Shown piece after piece: positions 1-7,548 of a stretch of DNA of 64,000 nucleotides. The notes under the pieces are model-generated. The model had not been told where the DNA came from and did not search any database. It saw only the letters and a list, made by a program, of their open reading frames with translations. The DNA is from Firmicutes bacterium CAG:24053_14 (GTDB taxonomy: Bacteria; Bacillota; Clostridia; Oscillospirales; Oscillospiraceae). The translations under genes and the position numbers were made by a program. The stretch's first letter is position 1. Every line of letters begins with the position of its first letter. The stretch lies in assembly GCA_001916715.1 (NCBI GenBank), contig MNSZ01000057.1, positions 1 through 64,000 of the forward strand, read 5' to 3'.

Positions 1-25
1 GATGTTTTTCACTTTTTTGTGACGT

Positions 26-310
26 TTACTCTTTCAACGGCAGGGCATCCACGCGGCTCATGAGCTTGTCCAGATCGCCGTTGCCGCCCTCATTATGGTA
101 GTGATCGTGCATGATGTGCAGCCGCCGCAGGTCGTCGGCGTCGACGCTGCCGTCGGCAATATACGATTTGCACAAGTGTTGGATCCGATCGAGCAGCAGC
201 GCCATGCTGCCGCCCTCGACGGCTTTCAGCCGGCTTTCGATCTCGTCCAGTGCCGCGTGTTTGCGGTCGCCGCGCTTCCGTATGTGTTGGACATTATGAT
301 AGTTATTCAC
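26..310 (-). CDS. Small phage-type hypothetical protein
   Basis: A 94-residue cytoplasmic protein starting at GTG. Its C-terminal two thirds (ALLLDRI..., then HDHYHNEGGNGDLDKL... and a LPLKE tail) resembles small proteins found in clostridial prophage lysis and structural modules next to holins, which share an ALLRDRI / YHxLGGNG / LP pattern. This is recognition by eye; no enzymatic function is known to me. It is the only phage-like gene at this end of the window, so it is either the edge of a prophage continuing to the left or a remnant. Its start codon coincides with the point where the oppositely oriented DUF2975 fragment begins, so the first few residues may not be the ancestral N-terminus. 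Confidence 0.55.
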   Translation of the reverse strand: MNNYHNVQHIRKRGDRKHAALDEIESRLKAVEGGSMALLLDRIQHLCKSYIADGSVDADDLRRLHIMHDHYHNEGGNGDLDKLMSRVDALPLKE

Positions 311-312
311 GT

Positions 313-586
313 TGGCGAGCTTGCCGATGCCGTGCGCAGAGGGGAAAAGCTCACGGAAAAAGCCGACGGCCTGACAAAGCTGTGCTGTGTTTCTCTCATC
401 GCCCCGTCTGCCGCAACGGTTGGATTCAATTTTCTTCAGGAAGCCTTCATCAATGTGCGAACCTATATAGCGGCAAGCCTAAATATACCCGTTTTCAGCG
501 TGGTATTTACGCTGTTTGCGCTGCTTCTGACTCGCCTCCTGATCGAAAATCGCCGTCTGCGCGACGATAATGACCTTTTTATCTGA
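313..586 (+). pseudogene. C-terminal fragment of a DUF2975 membrane protein
   Basis: The frame ending at 586 encodes the last two transmembrane segments and the characteristic acidic C-terminus (LRDDNDLFI) of DUF2975-family membrane proteins, which are usually 150-170 residues. The homologous part begins with ELADAVRRGEKLTEKADG at about 313; upstream of this the frame runs antisense to the phage-type gene and no longer resembles the family. In Firmicutes DUF2975 genes are usually followed directly by a YozG-like regulator, as seen here, which supports the assignment. I see a 5'-truncated gene lacking the first two membrane helices and a plausible start. Short downstream starts could still yield a membrane peptide, but a normal protein is unlikely. 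Confidence 0.55.
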
Positions 587-596
587 GGTGGGACAT

Positions 597-824
597 ATGG
601 CGATAAGGGTACATCTTGAAGATGTTTTGAAAGCGCGCGGCATGACCTCAAAGGAGCTGTGCACGCTTATCGGGATAACCGAAGCGAACCTTTCGATACT
701 GCGCAGCGGCAAGGCAAAGGGCATCCGCTTCGGAACGATCAATAAGATATGTTATTATCTCGGATGCGATGTTGGGGATATTCTGAAGTTTGACGGTATA
801 CTGGAGGATGAGAATGAAAGCTAA
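597..824 (+). CDS. YozG-like XRE-family transcriptional regulator
   Basis: A 75-residue protein consisting almost entirely of a Cro/CI helix-turn-helix: LEDVLKARGMTSKELCTLIG is followed by ITEANLSILRSGKAKGIRF and YYLGCDVGDILKF, the YozG/YyaN-like subgroup. The start at 597 is chosen over an upstream ATG because GAGGTGGG (585-592) precedes it with good spacing and the upstream stop overlaps that Shine-Dalgarno. Such regulators are usually encoded with a DUF2975 membrane protein, here reduced to a fragment, so this regulator may be an orphan. It overlaps the next gene by 11 bp, so the two are translationally coupled. Confidence 0.8.
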   Translation: MAIRVHLEDVLKARGMTSKELCTLIGITEANLSILRSGKAKGIRFGTINKICYYLGCDVGDILKFDGILEDENES

Positions 825-1632
825 AAAGACGATAAGGGTAATAATCACGGCAGTCGTTATTGTCGGCGCTATGGCAGCGGCGTTCGCGCTCGGCGCGTCG
901 GGCAAATTTTCAATGGTCAATCCGCACGACAGGCTTGTTGGTGTTCTCATAACCACGCAGCCTTGGCCTGATGGCGAAGACAGAGTCTATGCCGAGTATG
1001 TCGACGGAGAATATGTTTTTAACGGTATTGACGGAATTGCGTGTTTTGCTTCGATGGACGATAACACGCTATGCACCCATGTTGACGACGCGATGACCGA
1101 TGCATCCGTAGATCTGCACAGCGTCAATGACGATGCGGAAGAGGTTACGATAAACGCGACACTGTATCTGAGCTCAAGCTCGGCGTGCATAGTACAACGA
1201 AATCCGGTTTATCAGACAGCGTCCGGAGCCGTGTATGTTGTCGCGGGAGACGGCGCGGAATACCGCGGCGAGGGCCTGAGCGGAAACTTTTCGCTCAGTG
1301 ACAGCGTGAAGCGGTATGAAGGCGGAAAAACAATGACATACGGCACGTATTTAAACGTTGCGGTCAAAATCATTGCAGAGCCGGAGAAGATAGAGGTTTC
1401 GCAGTTTGAAGCGGATGGGAGGCTCATTTCGCTCGAATATTATGCGCCCGGTGCGCTGCCGGACAGCATCGACAGCGCTGCCGCATATATCGTTGTCGGC
1501 ACGGTTTCGCAAAGCGGAACGAACTATGAGTTGTTCCAAAGCGGCGATGAAGCCATAACCGCGCTGTACTGCCGTGAAGACGGCGTTTGTGTGCAGCAAA
1601 GCTGTGCAGTGAACAGGAGTGTGGAGAAATGA
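814..1632 (+). CDS. Membrane-anchored exported protein of unknown function
   Basis: 272 residues. A short basic N-terminus (MKAKKTIR) and one hydrophobic stretch (VIITAVVIVGAMAAAFALG) form a signal anchor without an obvious cleavage site; the rest is a soluble, acidic, beta-rich extracytoplasmic domain. I do not recognise the family. Start 814 is preferred over 790 or 808 because GGAGG (803-807) lies at proper distance. The gene overlaps both the XRE regulator (11 bp) and ogt (ATGA), so the three form one transcript. Context gives no clear role; a regulator-linked envelope protein is all that can be inferred. Confidence 0.65.
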   Translation: MKAKKTIRVIITAVVIVGAMAAAFALGASGKFSMVNPHDRLVGVLITTQPWPDGEDRVYAEYVDGEYVFNGIDGIACFASMDDNTLCTHVDDAMTDASVDLHSVNDDAEEVTINATLYLSSSSACIVQRNPVYQTASGAVYVVAGDGAEYRGEGLSGNFSLSDSVKRYEGGKTMTYGTYLNVAVKIIAEPEKIEVSQFEADGRLISLEYYAPGALPDSIDSAAAYIVVGTVSQSGTNYELFQSGDEAITALYCREDGVCVQQSCAVNRSVEK

Positions 1633-2111
1633 CATATGTACATGATTATTTATCTCCCGTCGGCAAGATACTGCTTGCCGCGAATGAGGATAGCCTGACC
1701 GGCCTTTGGTTTTACGGCGCAAAGTATTTTGCCGCAGGACTTGAAAGCGAGCGAACCGAGATGCTCACTCCGGTGCTGGAGCAGACGATGCAATGGCTTG
1801 ATGTGTATTTCTCCGGATCGGAGCCGGGTTTTGTGCCGCCGCTGGAGATGCATGGTTCTGCCTTCCAACGCAGCGTGTGGGCGGAGCTTATGAAAATTCC
1901 ATACGGCCAAACCTCAAGCTATGGCGAGATCGCCCTAAGGCTCGGTGTAAACAGCGCACAGGCGATCGGCGGAGCAGTGGGGCACAATCCGATATCAATA
2001 ATAGTGCCGTGCCACCGAGTCCTCGGTGCGGACGGAAGCCTGACAGGTTATGCAGCCGGAGTTGACAAGAAAATGCGCCTGCTTGAGCTTGAAAGCGCGC
2101 GTGAAGTATAG
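1629..2111 (+). CDS. ogt: Methylated-DNA--protein-cysteine S-methyltransferase
   Basis: A suicide repair protein that transfers methyl groups from O6-alkylguanine in DNA to its own cysteine. The 160-residue product has the short N-terminal ribonuclease-like domain and the C-terminal DNA-binding domain with the motif IIVPCHRVL; Cys128 is the acceptor. SSYGEIA and the GGAVGHNP loop before the active site are typical of Ogt/AdaB. It has no Ada N-terminal zinc domain. The ATG at 1629 overlaps the stop of the upstream gene and has GGAG just before it. It is the last gene of a short rightward operon that ends at the hairpin at 2201. Confidence 0.9.
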   Translation: MTYVHDYLSPVGKILLAANEDSLTGLWFYGAKYFAAGLESERTEMLTPVLEQTMQWLDVYFSGSEPGFVPPLEMHGSAFQRSVWAELMKIPYGQTSSYGEIALRLGVNSAQAIGGAVGHNPISIIVPCHRVLGADGSLTGYAAGVDKKMRLLELESAREV

Positions 2112-2200
2112 TCGATATGGACGACAAACTTGCATATGAGGCGCTGTCGGCTTAAGTCCAACGGCTGCATTGATATGAAAAAGTACAAATGTTAGTAAAA

Positions 2201-2223
2201 AAGCAGCCGAAAGGCTGCTTTTT
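2201..2223 (+). terminator. Intrinsic terminator after ogt
   Basis: AAGCAGCC-GAAA-GGCTGCTT forms an 8-bp stem with a tetraloop followed by Ts, about 90 nt after the ogt stop. A nearly identical hairpin recurs at 2411-2433. Confidence 0.8.
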
Positions 2224-2410
2224 GCAGGCTGTCGAAAAACTATACTGCAAAAGAAAGATAATAGAGCAGCAGGGGAGCTCGAGGGGGCAAAGGCCCCACT
2301 CGAAATTGGATTAATAGCCATCACGAGATTTTTCGTGAAAACCTGTTTTCACAAAAAATGTGGCGTTTTTGAAGCGTGCAAAAAAGTCAAAGACTTTTTT
2401 GACACGCTGA
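2224..2410. repeat. Hairpin-dense non-coding repeat region
   Basis: The gap between the convergent ogt and methyltransferase genes holds no convincing gene. It contains a chain of inverted repeats: GGGGC-AAAG-GCCCC near 2284, CACGA/TCGTG (2322-2336), GTGAAAAC-CT-GTTTTCAC (2335-2352) and a long stem with arms GCGTGcAAAAAAGTC and GACTTTTTTgaCACGC (2374-2407). It is bracketed by two copies of the AAGCAGCC/GGCTGCTT terminator hairpin, which suggests a small intergenic repeat element. Confidence 0.6.
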
Positions 2411-2434
2411 AAGCAGCCTTTCGGCTGCTTTTTG
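2411..2434 (-). terminator. Intrinsic terminator, possibly bidirectional
   Basis: AAGCAGCC-TTTC-GGCTGCTT with an A-rich left and T-rich right flank, directly beyond the stop of the leftward methyltransferase operon. It has the same stem as the hairpin at 2201 with the loop inverted. Confidence 0.65.
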
Positions 2435-3163
2435 CTATTTTTTTGCCCACACGAGGAACATCGGCGCATCACTCAGATCGTTTTCCGCGAGTATGCGCGT
2501 ACCTGCGGATTTGTCAAAGCCGCAGTCGGCGCAGCCAAGTGATATGAGAAGCTCGGCGTCCCACTCGGGACGGGGTTTTTTGCTTATCGGCATTGAAAGC
2601 GTGATTTGCGCGTTTTCGCTCTCAAGCTCGGGCGTCATTCCGCAGTGGCCATAGACATTGCCGACGGGCAGATGAGTTCCGTTATGCTCATTGTTGCGGA
2701 CATTGTTGCCGTAGCTTGCGTCGAAGTTTATGAGGATCCCGCCTGGTGCGAGAACGCGGAGCCATTCCGAATATGCGCGCTCCGGTTCGGGCAGTGTCCA
2801 AGTGAGATTGCGCGTGACTACGGCGTCAAAGCTTTCGTCGGGAAAGTCGAGAGACTGTGCGTCCATTACCTCAAACCGTGCACTGATATCAAGCTCGTCT
2901 GCAAGAGCCTTTGCCTCGTCTATCATTGCCGGGGTGAGGTCGATCCCCGTGACCGTGTGCCCCTTTGCGGCGAGCAGTACGGCAAAATATCCCGTACCCG
3001 TGCCGACATCAAGAATGCGAAGCTTTCCCTCCGGAAGCAGCCTGTCAAGCTCGTCGCTCCAGCGCTTGCTGAGCTTATTATGTATCTCATTGCGGCGTAC
3101 AACGCCGAAGTCGTGCGCACGCACGGTCCAGTAGTCCAGGACCCGTTTTTCTATCTTTTTCAT
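2435..3163 (-). CDS. Class I SAM-dependent methyltransferase (paralogue 1)
   Basis: 242 residues with a Methyltransf_11-type fold: SAM-binding motif I ILDVGTGTGYFAVLL, acidic residue in GIDLTPAMID, then VMDAQSLDFPDESFDAVVTR and NLTWTLPEPERAYSEWLRVL...GG. The small-molecule acceptor is unknown. It is the last gene of the ABC transporter operon; the first gene (9090-9848) is a clear paralogue sharing the TRNLTW(T/N)LP(E/D)P signature. Start 3163 is chosen because AAAGG lies about 8 nt upstream; an in-frame start 30 nt further up would lie inside the preceding gene. Co-transcription with an importer and a deacylase-like hydrolase suggests it modifies the transported compound, for example a metal-binding or peptide-like molecule. 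That is inference. Confidence 0.75.
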   Translation of the reverse strand: MKKIEKRVLDYWTVRAHDFGVVRRNEIHNKLSKRWSDELDRLLPEGKLRILDVGTGTGYFAVLLAAKGHTVTGIDLTPAMIDEAKALADELDISARFEVMDAQSLDFPDESFDAVVTRNLTWTLPEPERAYSEWLRVLAPGGILINFDASYGNNVRNNEHNGTHLPVGNVYGHCGMTPELESENAQITLSMPISKKPRPEWDAELLISLGCADCGFDKSAGTRILAENDLSDAPMFLVWAKK

Positions 3164-3167
3164 ATCG

Positions 3168-4094
3168 TTACCTTTCCTCGATTGCATATGCAACCATTGG
3201 GCAGTCCTTTTCTATGCCGAGCGACGCCGTCTGATACAGAATAACGCCGTAATGTGTTGCAAATTCCTCGTGCAGCAGCTCGCCGAATATATCGCATATC
3301 CGGCCGAGACTTTCGCCTGCCTTTATACGCTCGCCGACCGCCTTGGCAGGATACCAGCAGCCGCTTACAGGTGCGTCCAAATATTCTCCGCGATCAAAAA
3401 TCCTGGGGTTCTTCCTGACTGAGGGAATCCCGTCCCGCAAAACTCCAAGGAAGCGCAGAATGTTCTTTACGTCCTCAATATCACGAGAGGATTCATCTTC
3501 TGACCACAGGCCGCAGCAGCCGCGCTCGATCAGAACGGCCGGAACGCCGCAGGTACCGGCGTGACTGTAAAACCCGTTTTTCGCCTGCGAGCGCACGGCG
3601 TACGGAACGCCCACATGCATCGCAAGCTCCTGCGATTGCGCGCAGACCTCCGGAGCTGCCGCGCCGTGAAGATAGACGTGCGGCGTAAGATATTCATAGC
3701 CGCCGCCGGAGTGCAGATCGACTATGCAGTCGCTGTGACGTATCACGGTTTCCTCAAGGAATGCAGCAAGCTTTTCGGCGTCGGTTCCGCATGTGCTGCC
3801 GGGAAAAACGCGATTGAGGTTTTTTCCGTCGGACGGAAAAACGTCCGAGCAGCGGCAGATGAGACCATCGTAATTGAATGCATGCACTAAGTGAAGCTCA
3901 CCGTATATATCTTTTGGGTCAATAGTCCGTGCAAGCTCAATAACTGCCTGTATGCCTACGTATTCGCGGCAGTGAACACCGGCGGATACGGTAACGCATT
4001 TTCCGTCGTGAGCACCGAAGATCACTGTTTCGGGGTAGTTAAGCCGTGTTCCCGGAACATTAACAAATTGCTGAATTTTCTTGCCTGTGTTCAA
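3168..4094 (-). CDS. Succinylglutamate desuccinylase/aspartoacylase-like zinc hydrolase (M14 family)
   Basis: 308 residues, AstE/AspA branch of the M14 metallocarboxypeptidase fold. The zinc ligands are visible as GVHCREYVG (His41, Glu44) and VDLHSGG (His128), the substrate-binding motif as DGKNLNRVFPG, and the likely catalytic glutamate as VLIERG. The C-terminal part has the biotinyl-like beta domain seen in AspA-like proteins. These enzymes remove acyl groups from amino acids or peptides. Translation most likely begins at TTG 4094, overlapping the ABC gene stop (TTGA), with GGAGGT 6 nt upstream; a longer frame starts inside the ABC gene and lacks a ribosome site. Location between the importer and a methyltransferase suggests processing of the imported ligand. 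Confidence 0.75.
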   Translation of the reverse strand: MNTGKKIQQFVNVPGTRLNYPETVIFGAHDGKCVTVSAGVHCREYVGIQAVIELARTIDPKDIYGELHLVHAFNYDGLICRCSDVFPSDGKNLNRVFPGSTCGTDAEKLAAFLEETVIRHSDCIVDLHSGGGYEYLTPHVYLHGAAAPEVCAQSQELAMHVGVPYAVRSQAKNGFYSHAGTCGVPAVLIERGCCGLWSEDESSRDIEDVKNILRFLGVLRDGIPSVRKNPRIFDRGEYLDAPVSGCWYPAKAVGERIKAGESLGRICDIFGELLHEEFATHYGVILYQTASLGIEKDCPMVAYAIEER

Positions 4095-4843
4095 TGCTTT
4101 ACCTCCATCACCGATGCTATAAGCTCCTTTGTATATTCGTTCCGCGGAGCTGAAATAATGCTTTTTGTATTGCCTTGTTCGACGATGTCTCCGCCGCGCA
4201 TGACGAGCATTCTGTCGCACAGAGTGCTGACAACGGAAATGTCATGCGATACGAAGATTATGGACATGCCCTTATCTTTACGCAGCGAGGATAACAGTGC
4301 AAGTATTTGTGCCTGCGAGGATACGTCCAAAGCGCTTGTTATCTCGTCGCACAGCAGCACCTTCGGCGATGAGGCAATGGCTCGCGCAATGGCAAAGCGC
4401 TGACACTGGCCTCCGCTGAGCGAACCCGGATAGCGCTGAGCAAGCTGTGAGCTTAAGCCGACATTGAGACAAAGCGTATCAAGATCCAAAACCGCACCCT
4501 TGCCCATAAGACTTTGAAATGCATCGTTTATCGAGCTCGCTATTGTCCTTCGAGGATGAAATGATGCACCGGCGTCCTGGAAGATCATCTGTATATCGCG
4601 TTTTTCTGCAATGGAACGCTTAGTGCCGAGCTCATGCCCGTCAAGCCGGATCGAGCCTGCATCCGGAGCTTCAAGGCCGCTGATAAGGCGCAGAAGAGTA
4701 CTCTTTCCGCTTCCGGAGGTACCGACTATGCCAAGTATCTCGCCGCATTTAAGCTCAAAGCTCACGCCGCGAAGAGCCTCGGTTTTGATATCATTGCGCT
4801 CAAAGCTTTTGCTGAGATTCTTAATGCTTAATATGCCTTCCAT
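4091..4843 (-). CDS. Dipeptide/oligopeptide-type ABC transporter ATP-binding protein (DppF/OppF-like)
   Basis: 250 residues. Walker A GTSGSGKST, Q-loop MIFQDAG, signature LSGGQCQRFAIARA, Walker B VLLCDEITSALD and H-loop VSHD are all present, so it should be an active ATPase subunit. The C-terminus lacks the long OppF extension with the FeS cysteines, fitting a short NikE/CntF-type subunit. Start 4843 (MEGILSIKNLS) has GGAGG upstream; a more distal ATG is rejected. It is the second of two ATPases of the importer, 1 nt downstream of its partner and overlapping the next gene. Confidence 0.88.
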   Translation of the reverse strand: MEGILSIKNLSKSFERNDIKTEALRGVSFELKCGEILGIVGTSGSGKSTLLRLISGLEAPDAGSIRLDGHELGTKRSIAEKRDIQMIFQDAGASFHPRRTIASSINDAFQSLMGKGAVLDLDTLCLNVGLSSQLAQRYPGSLSGGQCQRFAIARAIASSPKVLLCDEITSALDVSSQAQILALLSSLRKDKGMSIIFVSHDISVVSTLCDRMLVMRGGDIVEQGNTKSIISAPRNEYTKELIASVMEVKH

Positions 4844-4844
4844 A

Positions 4845-5714
4845 TCAGACCTCCGTGAGAACAAAGTGGCCGGGACTCGATTCAATCAGCTTGCCGGAGT
4901 ATTCCGGATCCACATCAGGAAACGCAGGAATACAGCCGCCGAGAATCGGAACCGAGCCGAGCAGGGCCTTTGTATACGGATGAAGCGGCGACGATACAAG
5001 CTCCTGCGCCGGGGCAAGCTCAACTATCATGCCGCGGTGCATGACAGCAATGCGGTCTGCAACATATGAAGCAAGCGCAAAATCATGCGTCACGATCATC
5101 TGCGCTATGCCGCAGTCGGAGCGCATGGCGATAAGCTCGTCGGCAACGGTTCGGCGCGTCACTGCGTCAAGGGCGCTTGTCGGCTCGTCTGCAAGCAGAA
5201 GCTTCTGCTGCATGAGCATCACAAGAGCAAGCGCGATACGCTGGTTCATGCCGCCACTCATTTCATACGGGCAGGAGGCGAGTATACGCTCGCAGTCGGG
5301 AAGATCCAGCTTTGAAAAAACATCGCGCACGGATGGCAAAAATGCTTCTTTTTCGTATTTGCCCTGACTTTTCAGGGTTTCGATAAACTGCTTTTTGTAG
5401 CTCCGTATTGGGTTGAACGCAGCGCCCGGCGTCTGGAATATAAAGCCCATGCCGGAGGTCGTGAGCGCACAGCGGCGCTTTTGCGAAAGCTCGTACAGGC
5501 GCTGCCCGTCAAACACAATGTCGCCGCCCGTTATAACGGGCTTGTCTAACACCCCGATCACGGACTTTAAAAGCGTGCTCTTTCCGCAGCCGGATTGCCC
5601 GACAACGCACAGCGCCTCTCCGGCTGTAAGAGAAAGATTTATGTTAGATATGGTATTGCTGCCGCCATATCCTGCGCTTAGTCCTTCGAGGGACAGAATA
5701 ACGTTATCATTCAT
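4845..5714 (-). CDS. Dipeptide/oligopeptide-type ABC transporter ATP-binding protein (DppD/OppD-like)
   Basis: 289 residues. Walker A GQSGCGKST, Q-loop FIFQTPG, signature MSGGMNQRIALA, Walker B LLLADEPTSALD, H-loop VTHD. The C-terminal extension with HPYTKALLGSVP is diagnostic of the oligopeptide/nickel ATPase family. The true start is MNDNVILSLEG at 5714, overlapping the permease stop (ATGA) and preceded by GGAGGCGG; the open frame continuing upstream is only the antisense-free shadow of the permease gene. Works with the paired ATPase to drive import through the DppBC-like channel. Confidence 0.9.
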   Translation of the reverse strand: MNDNVILSLEGLSAGYGGSNTISNINLSLTAGEALCVVGQSGCGKSTLLKSVIGVLDKPVITGGDIVFDGQRLYELSQKRRCALTTSGMGFIFQTPGAAFNPIRSYKKQFIETLKSQGKYEKEAFLPSVRDVFSKLDLPDCERILASCPYEMSGGMNQRIALALVMLMQQKLLLADEPTSALDAVTRRTVADELIAMRSDCGIAQMIVTHDFALASYVADRIAVMHRGMIVELAPAQELVSSPLHPYTKALLGSVPILGGCIPAFPDVDPEYSGKLIESSPGHFVLTEV

Positions 5715-6544
5715 TTTGCCGCCTCCACATCGAGATAATCGCGCAAAAAATCGCCGAGGCAGTTGAATATCATGACCGTCACGACCGTCGCCCCGGCCGG
5801 GGCGAGCGTCGCCCAAGGAGCCAGCTGCATATAAGCGCGCGACTGATTTATCATGCTGCCCCACTCGGCGTGCGGCTCGGTAACGCCGATGCCGAGGAAG
5901 GAGAGCCCCGCAATGCCGATCATCATAACTCCGAGCTGAGTCGCGGCGTTGACAATAAGGCTGCCGAGCATGCACGGCAGAAGATAGTGCAGCATTATTT
6001 TTATATTCGAACAGCCGGAAAGGCGCACTGCGCTTATAAACGGTTCGTTTTTCATGGCAATTACCTGAGCGCGTGCAAGCCGTGCATAAAGCGTCCATCC
6101 CGACAGTCCCATAGCAAGCATGGCATTTATCATGCCGCCGCCGAGAATTCCGGCAACGGCTATGGCAAGCACCATCTGCGGAAACGCAAGCATGATATCG
6201 ACAATGCGCATGATTATGCTGTCAACCGCGCCGCCGTACCATCCGGCGATCATGCCGAGCACGGTGCCGATAACAAATGTTACCGCAACAAGAACAACGG
6301 CCGAGAATATCGAGGTTCGCGCGCCCATGAGGACACGGGAGAAAACGCATCTGCCGTATCGGTCGGTTCCAAAGAGATATTTCGCACTCGGAGAGGCGTT
6401 CATGTTCGCGGCGTTCGTCGCGTTTGGGTCGTTCGGAACGATAAGCGGAGCGAGCAGCCCGATGAGCATCAGAACTCCGGCGAGAGTGAGAAAAACGCAG
6501 AGTCTGCGTTTTTGCTTTTTGCGTGCAGTCATAGTAAGATCCAT
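5711..6544 (-). CDS. Dipeptide/nickel-type ABC transporter permease (DppC-like)
   Basis: 277 residues with six predicted membrane segments. An N-terminal helix after the basic start (MTARKKQKRR) is followed by the OppC_N-type loop NDPNATNAANMNASPSAKYLFGTDRYGRCVFSR, whose GTD-GRD-like signature is typical of DppC/NikC. The EAA-type loop AQVIAMKNEPFISAVRLSG contacts the ATPases. GAGGTGA precedes the ATG. It forms the channel heterodimer with the gene upstream, 9 bp away. Confidence 0.9.
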   Translation of the reverse strand: MDLTMTARKKQKRRLCVFLTLAGVLMLIGLLAPLIVPNDPNATNAANMNASPSAKYLFGTDRYGRCVFSRVLMGARTSIFSAVVLVAVTFVIGTVLGMIAGWYGGAVDSIIMRIVDIMLAFPQMVLAIAVAGILGGGMINAMLAMGLSGWTLYARLARAQVIAMKNEPFISAVRLSGCSNIKIMLHYLLPCMLGSLIVNAATQLGVMMIGIAGLSFLGIGVTEPHAEWGSMINQSRAYMQLAPWATLAPAGATVVTVMIFNCLGDFLRDYLDVEAAK

Positions 6545-6553
6545 GCGCTCACC

Positions 6554-7483
6554 TCACATTTGCCCGACCCTAGGGTCGAGACGGCGATAGCAGAGATCGG
6601 CTGCAAGATTTATGAGAACATATATGCAGCTTGTGAATATCACAAAGCCCTGAATTACGGGGTAGTCGCGCGCGGTGATCGAGTCCATGACGAGTTTGCC
6701 GATCCCCGGCCAGCGGAATATCGTTTCAACAACGACGCTGCCGCCCAAAAGCGAGCCGATCGAAAGTGCGACTATGGTCAGAATGGGGATCGCAGCGTTG
6801 TGCAGCACGTTTTTGAAAAGAATGATCGAGCTTTTCACACCGCGCGCCTTTGCGCCGAGAACGTAGTCGCGCCCGAGCTGTTCGAGCACCTCAGCGCGAA
6901 ACTGCCTCAAAAAGCGCGAGCACATCGGTATTGCCAAAGCAAGGCAGGGGAGGATAAGCCCCTTTACGCTTTCGTCTGCAAGGACCGGCAGAAGGTCGGT
7001 CTTGACGCAGAAAAAGTACATAAGCAGCACCGAAATGAGAAAATTGGGCAGCGAATTTCCGATGAAGCTCAGAAGCTTTACGATGTTATCGAGAATGCCG
7101 TCCTTCTTAACGGCACTTATAACGGCCAGAGGAAGCGATACTATGAGCGAAACCGCAAGGCTTGCCACGCTTAAAATAAGCGTATAGCGCAGAGCATGAG
7201 TGAGCTTTCCGGCAACGGGCATGCCGTCCTTATATGATGTGCCGAGGTCACCGGTCAGCGCATTTCCGAGCCACTGCGCATAGCGAGCAAGAAAAGGCTC
7301 GTTTAAGCCCATCTCTTCGCGAGCAGCTTCCAAAGTCTCCTCGGAAACGGTTATACCCTGCGCGTTGAGTTTTTTCAGCGCAGGGTCACCGGGCGATATG
7401 TACATCAGAAGATAGGTCAGAAAGCTCAAACCTATTATTATCACTGCAAGATGCAGCAGACGTTTTAAAATTTGCTTTTTGAT
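6554..7483 (-). CDS. Dipeptide/nickel-type ABC transporter permease (DppB-like), possible AUC start
   Basis: 309 residues if initiated at 7483. Six membrane helices, the OppB_N motif YISPGDPALKKL and the EAA loop FRAEVLEQLGRDYVLGAKARG identify a DppB/NikB permease. The nearest canonical start, GTG at 7492, lies inside the Shine-Dalgarno GAGGTGG (7495-7489). Family members normally start with M-x(3)-ILKRLL, which places the start at the ATC codon 7483 exactly 8 nt after GAGG. I therefore favour AUC initiation, with GTG 7492 as the alternative; the protein differs by three residues only. Confidence 0.8.
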   Translation of the reverse strand: MKKQILKRLLHLAVIIIGLSFLTYLLMYISPGDPALKKLNAQGITVSEETLEAAREEMGLNEPFLARYAQWLGNALTGDLGTSYKDGMPVAGKLTHALRYTLILSVASLAVSLIVSLPLAVISAVKKDGILDNIVKLLSFIGNSLPNFLISVLLMYFFCVKTDLLPVLADESVKGLILPCLALAIPMCSRFLRQFRAEVLEQLGRDYVLGAKARGVKSSIILFKNVLHNAAIPILTIVALSIGSLLGGSVVVETIFRWPGIGKLVMDSITARDYPVIQGFVIFTSCIYVLINLAADLCYRRLDPRVGQM

Positions 7484-7503
7484 ATTATCCACCTCTGACT
7501 GAA

Positions 7504-7539
7504 CATCAGGAGCCTCCGGGGGGGAGAAGGCTCCTGATG
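7504..7539 (-). promoter_or_regulatory. Intercistronic hairpin between binding-protein and permease genes
   Basis: A perfect 11-bp inverted repeat CATCAGGAGCC / GGCTCCTGATG with a 14-nt loop, no T-run after it. It sits right after the solute-binding-protein stop. In Opp/Dpp operons such stem-loops stabilise the upstream message or attenuate downstream genes so that the binding protein is made in excess. Role here is inferred from position. Confidence 0.7.
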
Positions 7540-7548
7540 CAGGGGTTA

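Noticed and set aside
790..813. Upstream ATG codons for the exported protein
   Set aside because: They lie before or within GGAGG (803-807); the start at 814 has the correct spacing and a normal signal-anchor N-terminus.
5870..7174. Long rightward open frame across the two permease genes
   Set aside because: His/Arg/Asn-rich nonsense composition and no start signal; DppB and DppC are unmistakable on the other strand.
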